Positions 1-7,381 of a stretch of 37,733 nucleotides of DNA are shown here, piece after piece. The notes under the pieces were generated by a model that saw only the letters and a list, made by a program, of their open reading frames with translations, was not told where the DNA came from and searched no databases. This DNA comes from Clostridia bacterium DTU084 (lineage in GTDB: Bacteria; Bacillota; DTU084): NCBI GenBank assembly GCA_001512905.1, contig LFTB01000075.1:1-37733 (forward strand), written 5' to 3'. Both the position numbers and the translations under genes were made by a program. Within the stretch, counting starts at the first letter, position 1. Each line of letters opens with the position of its first letter.

Positions 1-284
1 AAGATCAATTAAAAATTGCCTAGAAAAAGTATGACTCTTCCCTTAACCGAACACACATGAACTCACATGCTACTTAGAAAGCCGGTGCATTGTTTTCCAT
101 CCAAGCAATTTCTCTGGTTTAGGACGAAAAAGATTCCGGATAGACAAATTTTAAGACTAGGGAAGGTTCGTTGCTAGCCTATGCTGTTTCCCTTACAGCT
201 TCCACTAAAGACATCTTTTAATCTTTATCCTCTCTTTTTACGCCCATAATTTGGTATACTTTAATTTAGAAAGGACTGACAGCC
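1..284. other. Gene-free left edge
   Basis: This AT-rich stretch holds no convincing reading frame or RNA gene that I can see. Its right end carries the promoter and ribosome binding site of the DUF1848 gene. No hairpin followed by a T-run was noticed, so what lies to the left of the window cannot be inferred. Confidence 0.5.
252..275 (+). promoter_or_regulatory. Extended -10 promoter and RBS of the DUF1848 gene
   Basis: TATACT at 255-260 is preceded by TGG at 252-254, giving an extended -10 element. No good -35 is visible in the T-rich DNA upstream. GAAAGGA at 269-275 sits nine bases before the TTG start at 285 and supports that start codon. Reading by eye only. Confidence 0.5.
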
Positions 285-1172
285 TTGATCATCAGCGCCA
301 GCAGACGAACAGATCTCCCTGCTTTTTATACACCTTGGTTCATCCAGAGGATAGAAGAAGGATTCTGCCGCTGGCAAAATCCCTTCAACCCCAAACAAAC
401 TAAATTTGTTTCCCTTCGGCCAGAGGACGTTACAGCATTTGTCTTCTGGAGCAAGAACCCCAAGCCTCTTCTGCCGTATCTGCCTTTGTTGGACAGATAT
501 GGCTACCGCTACTACTTCCAATACACCTTGAACAGCTATCCCCTCTTCGAACCCCTCCTGCCGGAGCTTTCAGAGCGCCTCGCTGTATTTCGCAAGCTCT
601 CGCAGCAGCTGGGAGCGGAGCGGGTGGTCTGGCGCTACGATCCCATTATCATCTCTAGTGCAACTCCCTTCCAGCACCACCTGAGCACCTTCGACCAACT
701 TGCCTCTTCCTTAGAGGGAGCTGCAGGGCGAGTTGTGATCAGCTTTTTTGACTACTACCCAAAACTAAAACTTCGCTTTGCGGCTCTTGAGCAGACATCT
801 GGCATAAAACTGCAGGACCCATTTTCAACTCCACAGCAGCTCAGGGAGTTCTGTCAAAATCTAGCTGAGATTGCCGTCAAATACGGAATGGAAATTTTCA
901 GCTGCTGCGAAGATCTGCCTGAGGAATGCGGCATCCAGCCAGGTGCATGCATAGACGGAGCCTTATTAGCTGCCATGGGTGTTGATGCGATGCTGCCGAA
1001 AGATAAAGGCCAGAGGGAAAACTGCCTCTGTCGGATTTCCACAGACCTTGGAGCGTACAACACCTGCAGGCACAACTGTCTTTACTGCTATGCAAATGGC
1101 AGCCCCAAAGCAGTAGAGAGAAGAATCTCCTGCCACGACCCAGCTGATCCTTATTTCTGCAGAATAAAATAA
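285..1172 (+). CDS. DUF1848 family protein with C-terminal CX3CX2C motif
   Basis: 295 residues, about the usual length of DUF1848 proteins, starting at TTG with a GAAAGGA ribosome binding site. Family-type motifs are SRRTD at residue 6, FWSKNP at 54 and WRYDPI at 116. The C-terminal third is rich in cysteine (207, 208, 215, 222, 247, 249, 261, 265, 268, 283, 292). C261, C265 and C268 form a CX3CX2C triad like that of radical SAM enzymes, which suggests an iron-sulfur cluster. The biochemical function is unknown to me. It is the only convincing plus-strand gene in the window, is monocistronic here, and converges on trkH. Family assignment is from memory of the motifs. Confidence 0.85.
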   Translation: MIISASRRTDLPAFYTPWFIQRIEEGFCRWQNPFNPKQTKFVSLRPEDVTAFVFWSKNPKPLLPYLPLLDRYGYRYYFQYTLNSYPLFEPLLPELSERLAVFRKLSQQLGAERVVWRYDPIIISSATPFQHHLSTFDQLASSLEGAAGRVVISFFDYYPKLKLRFAALEQTSGIKLQDPFSTPQQLREFCQNLAEIAVKYGMEIFSCCEDLPEECGIQPGACIDGALLAAMGVDAMLPKDKGQRENCLCRISTDLGAYNTCRHNCLYCYANGSPKAVERRISCHDPADPYFCRIK

Positions 1173-1196
1173 ACTGCAGCCCCTTGCAGGCTGCAG
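1162..1196 (-). terminator. Intrinsic terminator of the metG-trkH operon
   Basis: CTGCAGCC at 1174-1181 pairs with GGCTGCAG at 1189-1196 around a seven-base loop. Read on the minus strand, the stem is followed by a T-rich tract (1162-1173), and it lies directly after the trkH stop. It overlaps the end of the convergent DUF1848 gene. Confidence 0.6.
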
Positions 1197-1200
1197 CAGC

Positions 1201-2589
1201 TCACCCGATGCCAACCCTTTCCTCTGGATAGTGAACAGCCTCAGGACCTCTATGCCTAATGCTCAGTGCAGTGGCGAGGGTCAAAGGTCCCAATCTGCCG
1301 GCAAACATGGTACAGGCAAGGATTAGCTTCCCAACACTGGAAAGAGAGGTTGTAATGCCAGTTGTGAGGCCAACTGTGCCAAAGGCAGAGGTCACTTCGA
1401 ACAGCAGCGGCAGAAAGCCTGCGTTTTCTGTGAGGGTGAGGATAAACGTTACCGCTGTGATCAAGATCAGGGCGGCGAAGATGACACAAAAGGCCTTTAT
1501 TGAATCTATAATGGGCAGTGTGCGCTTGAAAACCACTAAACTATCTTTACCTGTGATCAATCCCCAAAGAGAGGTGACGGCAATACCAAAGGTGGTCGTT
1601 TTGATTCCACCACCAGTGGAACCAGGCGATGCACCAATGAACATTAGGATGATCACGAAAAAAAGAGTCGCCTGTCTAAGCTGACCCAAAGCAACAGTAT
1701 TAAACCCTGCAGTTCGGGGGCTCGCAGCCCCAAACCAGGCGTTGAGCAATTTCTCGCCGAAACTTTTAGGGCCCAAAGTATGCGGATTGTTGTGCTCCAG
1801 CAATAAAAAAACACCAGTTCCAACGATTAAAAGGATAGATGTAATAATCAGGACCAGGCGGGAATGAAGTGATAAGTGCCTGTGGCGGCGCAGGTGAAAA
1901 AGATCCATGATCACAGAAAAACCTAAGCCGCCAAAAATTAGGAGCAGGCTTATTGTGATCAGGACCAGGGGAGATGCTGCATAATCCGTTAAATTCTTGA
2001 AGCCGCCGAAGAGATCAAAGCCTGCATTGCAAAAAGCAGAGATGGAGTGAAAAAGCCCATAATACATTCCCTTAGCCAGGCCAAATTCTCTGCTGAAATA
2101 CGTTCCTAGGATTGCGCAGCCAATTCCTTCAAAGAATAAGGTCACTGCCAGGACTGCGAGGATAAGCCGCACCATTCCCTCGAGACTCAGCTGTCCCAAA
2201 GATTCTTGGATCAAAATTCTGCTTCGCAAGCCGATCTTTCTGCCGAAAAAGAGAGCCACCATGGTGGAAAGGGCCATAAAGCCTAAGCCGCCGATTTGGA
2301 TAAGGCTCAGAATCACAAGTTGCCCAAATAAAGACCAATAAGTTCCCGTATCCACCGCAACCAAGCCTGTTACACAGACAGCAGAGGTAGCTGTGAAGAA
2401 AGCATCCACAAAACCTGTAGGCATGGCGCTGCTGCTGGCGACAGGCAGAGATAACAATAAGGTACCAATAAGGATAATTCCTGCAAAGCCAACCACAAGT
2501 ACCTGCGCAGGTGTGATTTGGCGGAAGGGCGTGCCGCTCTTGCTGAGGGCTGTGAGGATCTTTTCCAGCCGAAAAAGTTTCCCAGACAT
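1201..2589 (-). CDS. trkH: TrkH/KtrB-type potassium uptake membrane subunit
   Basis: 462-residue polytopic inner-membrane protein of the Trk/Ktr/HKT superfamily, which takes up K+ with a cytoplasmic regulatory subunit (TrkA or KtrA). The four pore-loop repeats are visible: TSAVCVTGL near residue 88, AFCNAGFDLF near 186, PRTAGFNTVAL near 290 and TSAFGTVGLTTG near 400, each with the selectivity-filter glycine. The N-terminal region before the first membrane helix is short and basic. Nine bases separate it from the HAD gene, and GAGGTGAACGG before ATG is the ribosome binding site. It is the last gene of the metG operon. No trkA/ktrA is present in the window, so its partner must be elsewhere. KtrB versus TrkH cannot be separated by eye. 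Confidence 0.92.
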   Translation of the reverse strand: MSGKLFRLEKILTALSKSGTPFRQITPAQVLVVGFAGIILIGTLLLSLPVASSSAMPTGFVDAFFTATSAVCVTGLVAVDTGTYWSLFGQLVILSLIQIGGLGFMALSTMVALFFGRKIGLRSRILIQESLGQLSLEGMVRLILAVLAVTLFFEGIGCAILGTYFSREFGLAKGMYYGLFHSISAFCNAGFDLFGGFKNLTDYAASPLVLITISLLLIFGGLGFSVIMDLFHLRRHRHLSLHSRLVLIITSILLIVGTGVFLLLEHNNPHTLGPKSFGEKLLNAWFGAASPRTAGFNTVALGQLRQATLFFVIILMFIGASPGSTGGGIKTTTFGIAVTSLWGLITGKDSLVVFKRTLPIIDSIKAFCVIFAALILITAVTFILTLTENAGFLPLLFEVTSAFGTVGLTTGITTSLSSVGKLILACTMFAGRLGPLTLATALSIRHRGPEAVHYPEERVGIG

Positions 2590-2598
2590 CTAGTCCGT

Positions 2599-3249
2599 TC
2601 ACCTCATATTTTGAAAAAGGGCACGGTTTAAATCAGCAAAATTATCGAACGGCCGATAGGCTATGCCTCGGTCTTCGCAAAAGGAAAGGAGGGCATCTTT
2701 GGCGAAAATCACATCCGCCTTTTGCGCAGCACAAAAGTCTGTGATTCCATCGCCGATATAGATCACTTTGTAACCAAACCGTTTAATTTTCTCAAGGTAA
2801 GATCGCTTGCAGTTGCCGCAGCGCCCACAGGCATGATTTGCAAAAGGAAACTCTAAAAATGGTTTGTTCCCCACCCACTGGAGATGATTGGCTCTGAAAT
2901 TCAAATGCAGAAGACCTGCTCTGGCGAAAAGCAGCTTGATGTAGAGATCAAAGCCATCGCTGAGCACAAACAGCGGCCAGTTTCTGCCCTGGCAATTCTC
3001 CACAAACTCTGAAAAATAAGGATCGATCTCAAATTGAGAGAGGATGAAATCAGAAAACTCCTTGGCCGTCATCTCAAGCGGCGCAAGGAGAACCGGCAGG
3101 ATGGTCTGGGAGCCCTTTCCGCACATGTAGGTCTCTTCCTCCAGCTCCCGCCAGTTGGGCCAGGAGAAAGCATCGAAGATCCCTACGCAGACATCGTAAA
3201 TAGAAATTGTGTTGTCGAAATCGCTGATGATAGCAATTTTTTCTGTCAT
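2599..3249 (-). CDS. HAD-family phosphatase, MtnX/phosphoserine-phosphatase-like
   Basis: 216 residues. HAD motif I is DFDNT (D10 nucleophile, D12), motif II is the serine in FVLSDGFD near residue 97, a lysine lies in the KRSYLEKIKR segment, and motif III is IGDGITD near residue 166. The layout fits the subclass IB group that includes MtnX (methionine salvage) and phosphoserine phosphatase. A CxxCxxC-like cluster (CGRCGNC, about residues 141-147) is an unusual addition and could bind metal. The substrate is not established. The gene starts at ATG with GAGGATCAA just after tatD (7-base gap) and precedes trkH in the metG operon. A link to methionine metabolism through metG is only suggestive. 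Confidence 0.75.
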   Translation of the reverse strand: MTEKIAIISDFDNTISIYDVCVGIFDAFSWPNWRELEEETYMCGKGSQTILPVLLAPLEMTAKEFSDFILSQFEIDPYFSEFVENCQGRNWPLFVLSDGFDLYIKLLFARAGLLHLNFRANHLQWVGNKPFLEFPFANHACGRCGNCKRSYLEKIKRFGYKVIYIGDGITDFCAAQKADVIFAKDALLSFCEDRGIAYRPFDNFADLNRALFQNMR

Positions 3250-3256
3250 TTGATCC

Positions 3257-4027
3257 TCATGCCCCCAGAGATATTTGGAAGAAAGACTCTACATTTTCTT
3301 TCAGCAGCCTGGCAAGGTCTGCCTCAGGAATTTCCTTCAACTGTGCAACCCGCCCCAGGGTGTGGACTAGAAAAGCGGGCTCATTTCGCTTTCCCCTGTT
3401 GGGTTCCGGCGCAAGATAGGGCGCATCTGTCTCCAGCATCAGCCTTTCCACTGGCAGTTTGCTCACAACCTCGACAGGCCTTTTGGCATTTTTAAAAGTC
3501 ACAGGCCCGCCAAAGGAAAAATAATAACCCCTCTTCAAACCAAGCTGGGCAGTCTCCCAGCTCCCACCGTAGCAGTGGAGCAAACAGCGAGGGGGAGCGA
3601 ATTCTTCCAGGATCAGCATGGTGTCCCGGTCAGCTTCCCGGGAGTGGATCACAACTGGCATATTCAACTGCCTTGCCACAGCCAGCTGTCTGCGGAAAAC
3701 TTCCTGCTGTACTGGACGGGGCGAGTGGTCGTAGTGGTAGTCTAAACCCACCTCACCGATGGCCACCACTTTAGGGTGCTCTGCAAGCTTAATCAGTTCC
3801 TGTTCCATGCCCCCATCCACATCTTTTGCGTCATGGGGATGGACTCCCACAGCTGCCCAGCAGATATCTATCTTTTCAGCCAGCTCAACTGCCTTGGCAG
3901 ATGAAGGCAAGTCCCACCCCACATTGATAATTCCTCCAACCCCTGCAGCTTCTGCTCTCTCGAGGACGGCTTCCAGATCGCCTGCGAAATCCTCATGATT
4001 CAGGTGACAGTGTACATCGACAATCAT
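3257..4027 (-). CDS. tatD: TatD-family metal-dependent hydrolase
   Basis: 256 residues, the normal length for TatD/YcfH-type enzymes, which are two-metal TIM-barrel hydrolases with reported 3'-5' DNase activity. Metal ligands are visible: DVHCHLNHEDF at the N terminus, GEVGLDYHYD near residue 91, HSREADRDT near 128, HCYGG near 152 and ETDAPYLAP near 200. The start ATG overlaps the metG stop by one base (TGATG), a common metG-tatD pairing in Firmicutes that implies translational coupling. The cellular role is housekeeping and not well defined. Confidence 0.93.
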   Translation of the reverse strand: MIVDVHCHLNHEDFAGDLEAVLERAEAAGVGGIINVGWDLPSSAKAVELAEKIDICWAAVGVHPHDAKDVDGGMEQELIKLAEHPKVVAIGEVGLDYHYDHSPRPVQQEVFRRQLAVARQLNMPVVIHSREADRDTMLILEEFAPPRCLLHCYGGSWETAQLGLKRGYYFSFGGPVTFKNAKRPVEVVSKLPVERLMLETDAPYLAPEPNRGKRNEPAFLVHTLGRVAQLKEIPEADLARLLKENVESFFQISLGA

Positions 4028-5946
4028 CAGCTGATCTTGCTCCCTGCTGGCATGCTGCTGTCAACTGTCAGGAGGGTAAGCTGCTTTTTGTTGTCTGTTG
4101 AAGCTGCAAGGAGCATTCCTTCAGAGACAATGCCCCGTAATTTGGCAGGTTTCAAGTTGGCCACCACAACCACCAGTTTCCCTACAAGCTCTTCAGGTTT
4201 GTAGTATTTTGCGATCCCGGCAACGATCTGCCGCTGGCCTGAACCCAAATCAACTTTCAAACATAAAAGTCTGTCTGCTCCTTCCACTTTCTCAGCTGCC
4301 ACTATTTGGCCAACCCGCAGGTCCACTTTGGCGAAGTCCTCGATGCTGATAAGGTTTTCCGGCAATTTCGCCTCTTCAATTGGTGCTGCATCCACCTCAG
4401 TTTCATCCTCTTCCTCTTCGATCCTCGGAAAGATGGGTTCTCCCCTGTTAATTTTGGTCTCTGCAGGGAAAAGACCCCAAGTGCAGGCATCTTTATATGT
4501 CTGTTCTTCTAAAGGAATAGTCAGCCCAAGCTGTTCCCAGATTTTACCAGGCAGCGTCGGCAGGAACGGTACCAAAAGCACTGCTGCGATCCGAAGGGAT
4601 TCGGCGAGGTTGTATAAAACTGTGGAAAGCTTTCCGCTTCCCTCTTTTGCCAGGGACCAGGGGGCTGTGTTTTCGATATACTTGTTTGCAGCATCTATCC
4701 CCCGCCAGATCTGTTCCAGTGCTTGATGGAAGGCCAATTTGTCCATAGCAGCTTTAACAGCTTTCGCACCTTCAATACATTCAGTCTTCAGGTACTCGTC
4801 GTGCTCAGTTGGCTCTGCAGGCGGAAGCACCATGCCCTTTTGAAATTTGTTGATCATGGCTGTTGCGCGATTTAAAAGGTTGCCCAGATCATTTGCCAGT
4901 TCTGAATTAACCCTGGCGACAAAAGCAGAGTGAGAAAAGTCGCCGTCTGCGCCAAAGGGCACCTCTCGCAGGAGAAAGTACCGCACGGCATCTGCGCTGT
5001 ACTTTGCCGCGATCTCACCGGGATCGATCACATTGCCCCTGGACTTGGACATTTTCTCCCCTTCCACAGTCCACCAGCCGTGGCCGAAGACCTTTTTGGG
5101 AAGGGGCAGCCCAAGGGCCATGAGCACAGCTGGCCAGATGACAGTGTGAAAGCGCACGATCTCCTTGCCCACGAGGTGCACATCACAAGGCCAAAACTTT
5201 TCGTAAAGCTCCTGGTCGGAAGAGAATACACCTAGTGCTGAAATGTAATTTATCAGAGCGTCCAACCAAACGTAGACCACGTGGCCAGGAGCTTTGGGCA
5301 CAGGAACACCCCAAGTGAAGGTTGTCCTGGAAACGCAGAGGTCTTCAAGGCCGCTTTTGATGAAATTAAGCATCTCATGCCGTCTGCTCTCCGGCTGCAG
5401 AAATTCCGGGTTTTCGGCAAAAAAATCCAGGAGGGGCTGCTGATATTTGGAAAGGCGGAAAAAGTAGCTTTCCTCCCGGACCCATTCCACAGGGCGGTTG
5501 CAGTCAGGGCACATTCCTTCATTCAGCTGCCCTTCAGGCCAGAAGGACTCACAAGGTGTGCAGTACCAGCCTTCGTAGTTGCCCAGGTAAATATCGCCCT
5601 GCTCCATCAGGCGCTGAAAAACCTCCTGTACTACTTTTTTGTGCCGCTCTTCTGTTGTGCGGATGAAGTCATCGTAGGAGATTGAGAGCTTCTGCCACAT
5701 CTCCTTAAACGATGAAACGATCCCGTCAACGTATTCTTGAGGAGTTTTGCCCTGGCTTTCCGCCATCCGGGCGATCTTTTGGCCGTGCTCATCTGTGCCG
5801 GTTAGAAAATAGACATCGCAGCCTTCCAAGCGCTTGAAGCGCGCCAGGACATCGGCAGCGATGGTGGTATAAGCATGCCCGATATGAGGTTCACCATTGA
5901 CATAATAGATGGGTGTGGTCACGTAATATGTTGGGCGCCCACTCAT
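4027..5946 (-). CDS. metG: Methionyl-tRNA synthetase with C-terminal tRNA-binding domain
   Basis: 639 residues; charges tRNA-Met with methionine in the cytoplasm. The class I signature HIGH is at residues 21-24 and KMSKS at 298-302. The zinc knuckle has two CxxC pairs (C129/C132 and C146/C149). The anticodon-binding helical domain follows at about 350-510, and an EMAP/Trbp111-type OB-fold starts near residue 535 (SIEDFAKVDLRVGQI). An acidic linker at about 505-530 joins them. The start ATG has AGAGGG upstream and lies about 40 bases downstream of a strong promoter. It is the first gene of metG-tatD-HAD-trkH. Confidence 0.98.
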   Translation of the reverse strand: MSGRPTYYVTTPIYYVNGEPHIGHAYTTIAADVLARFKRLEGCDVYFLTGTDEHGQKIARMAESQGKTPQEYVDGIVSSFKEMWQKLSISYDDFIRTTEERHKKVVQEVFQRLMEQGDIYLGNYEGWYCTPCESFWPEGQLNEGMCPDCNRPVEWVREESYFFRLSKYQQPLLDFFAENPEFLQPESRRHEMLNFIKSGLEDLCVSRTTFTWGVPVPKAPGHVVYVWLDALINYISALGVFSSDQELYEKFWPCDVHLVGKEIVRFHTVIWPAVLMALGLPLPKKVFGHGWWTVEGEKMSKSRGNVIDPGEIAAKYSADAVRYFLLREVPFGADGDFSHSAFVARVNSELANDLGNLLNRATAMINKFQKGMVLPPAEPTEHDEYLKTECIEGAKAVKAAMDKLAFHQALEQIWRGIDAANKYIENTAPWSLAKEGSGKLSTVLYNLAESLRIAAVLLVPFLPTLPGKIWEQLGLTIPLEEQTYKDACTWGLFPAETKINRGEPIFPRIEEEEDETEVDAAPIEEAKLPENLISIEDFAKVDLRVGQIVAAEKVEGADRLLCLKVDLGSGQRQIVAGIAKYYKPEELVGKLVVVVANLKPAKLRGIVSEGMLLAASTDNKKQLTLLTVDSSMPAGSKIS

Positions 5947-5984
5947 TTCTTATCCCTCTTTCCAATACTTTGAACATTACCTTT

Positions 5985-6013
5985 ACTATACTAACCATGG
6001 AAAAGTTTGTCAA
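5985..6013 (-). promoter_or_regulatory. Sigma-A type promoter for metG
   Basis: On the minus strand a perfect -35 TTGACA (6008-6013) is separated by 17 bases from a -10 TATAGT (5985-5990). The -35 overlaps the stop codon of the upstream AI-2E transporter gene (6010-6012), so the two units are packed without spare DNA. The metG start follows about 40 bases later. I see no T-box-like leader in this short space. Confidence 0.85.
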
Positions 6014-7032
6014 GCGACCCAAAGGCGGAACCTCTGCCAGAGAAACTTACCCAGGACTTTGAAAACTGCAGCCATTGGCACTGCCACCACAACACCAAAA
6101 ATCCCGAACAGCTCCCCGCCTGCAAGGAGGCTGAAGATAACCAGGAGCGGATGCAGCCCCACTTTCTCGCTCATGATCCGCGGCGAGATAAATGCGCCCT
6201 CAATTTGATTGATGGCAACCAATAGCAGCAGCACATAAACTCCCTTAAGCGGTGACTGTACCAATCCCAACAGCACCGCTGGCAAGCCTCCAATCACCGG
6301 ACCCAGAAAGGGGATAAAGTCTAGCAAGCCTATTAACAAACCTAACGAGAGGGCAAAAGGAATTTTCAACAGGTACAGACCGAGCCCTGCCAGAGATCCC
6401 ACTGCCAGGCAGACAAGGGCCTCGCCCCTGACAAAGCCCATCAGCACCTCCCCCACTTCACCGCTTAAAATCATCAGTTCCCTCCGCCACGGATAGGGCA
6501 GGTTTGCTAAAAAAACCGCCCTGATGGTGCGCCAGTCGCGCAAAAAATAAAAGGTGAGAATGGGCACCAAAATCAGGCTCGGCAGCTGTAAAAACGTGGT
6601 GAGGATGAAGTTAAGGCCCTTCTCAAGGCCTTGAAGCAAAATCTCTTCAAAGCGAGCCAGGCTCTGATCTAAAGCGCCCTGCATGGAGCTTGGAATCTGC
6701 CAGCGTACTTTGGCCAGAATCTTTCCGAGAAGCTTTTCCGCTGCTTCCAGCTGCCCGGGCAATTCAGCAGCTGCAAGTTCAAGCTCACGGATCAAGGCAG
6801 GCAAGGCGAAGAAGAAAAAAGCTCCTACACCCAGTCCCACCAAAAAGTAGCTCACCAAAATCGCTACAGTCCTGGGCACTTCTTTTTCTTCTTCCAGGAA
6901 ATTTACCAAAGGTTTAAGAAAAAGAGCCAAAAGCAGGGCAAAGAAAAAGGGGGCCAAGGCCCCCTTTATCCGCCAAATTATTATAACGCCGGCAGCAAAA
7001 ACCAGCAACCAAAACCATTTGCCTTTTCTCAT
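6010..7032 (-). CDS. AI-2E family transporter (UPF0118/PerM-like)
   Basis: About 340 residues, a polytopic inner-membrane protein with roughly eight hydrophobic segments. The C-terminal region LLIGLLDFIPFLGPVIGGLPA, followed by INQIEGAFISPRIM, is typical of the AI-2E/PerM/YtvI family. Family members have been linked to AI-2 export or sodium/proton antiport, and the substrate here is unknown. An upstream in-frame start exists at 7074, but ATG at 7032 lies one base after the stop of the YtxH-like gene (TAG G ATG), so I prefer 7032 and infer translational coupling. Confidence 0.88.
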   Translation of the reverse strand: MRKGKWFWLLVFAAGVIIIWRIKGALAPFFFALLLALFLKPLVNFLEEEKEVPRTVAILVSYFLVGLGVGAFFFFALPALIRELELAAAELPGQLEAAEKLLGKILAKVRWQIPSSMQGALDQSLARFEEILLQGLEKGLNFILTTFLQLPSLILVPILTFYFLRDWRTIRAVFLANLPYPWRRELMILSGEVGEVLMGFVRGEALVCLAVGSLAGLGLYLLKIPFALSLGLLIGLLDFIPFLGPVIGGLPAVLLGLVQSPLKGVYVLLLLVAINQIEGAFISPRIMSEKVGLHPLLVIFSLLAGGELFGIFGVVVAVPMAAVFKVLGKFLWQRFRLWVA

Positions 7033-7033
7033 C

Positions 7034-7279
7034 CTAACTGCGGACTCCGCTCCGCCGTGCTGCTCGAATTGCACTTTGGCCGGCCTTTACCACTTTCGAG
7101 CCCATCTTCGCTGCGCTGCGACCGATCACCCTGACTGTATCTTTTGCCAAGCCTGATGTGTTTTCCATGGCCGTATCCATCATTTCTTCCTGCTCCTGGG
7201 TTTTCTTTGTCAGCAGATAAGCTCCCAGTGCACCCCCAAGCAGACCACCAGTCATCAGTCCCTGCCAAAATCTCTTCAA
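7034..7279 (-). CDS. YtxH-like small membrane-anchored protein
   Basis: 81 residues starting at TTG with a very good AAAGGAGG seven bases upstream. The N terminus has a glycine-rich hydrophobic segment (GLMTGGLLGGALGAYLL, residues 7-23) followed by a charged amphipathic tail, the layout of YtxH-domain proteins. It is co-transcribed with the AI-2E transporter. A role in stress or membrane tethering would be a guess. It is a real gene judging by its ribosome binding site and spacing, but functionally unassigned. Confidence 0.7.
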   Translation of the reverse strand: MKRFWQGLMTGGLLGGALGAYLLTKKTQEQEEMMDTAMENTSGLAKDTVRVIGRSAAKMGSKVVKAGQSAIRAARRSGVRS

Positions 7280-7381
7280 AAAAATGCCTCCTTTCCTTAC
7301 AGCTGCTCAATACTATTATGTCCTGCTCTAGAGGCAATTTACGGCTTTGACAGTGAAAGTTTAAGGAAAAAATGTTAATTA

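Noticed and set aside
5947-6013. T-box or other riboswitch before metG
   Set aside because: The promoter lies within about 40 bases of the start codon, leaving no room for a T-box leader.
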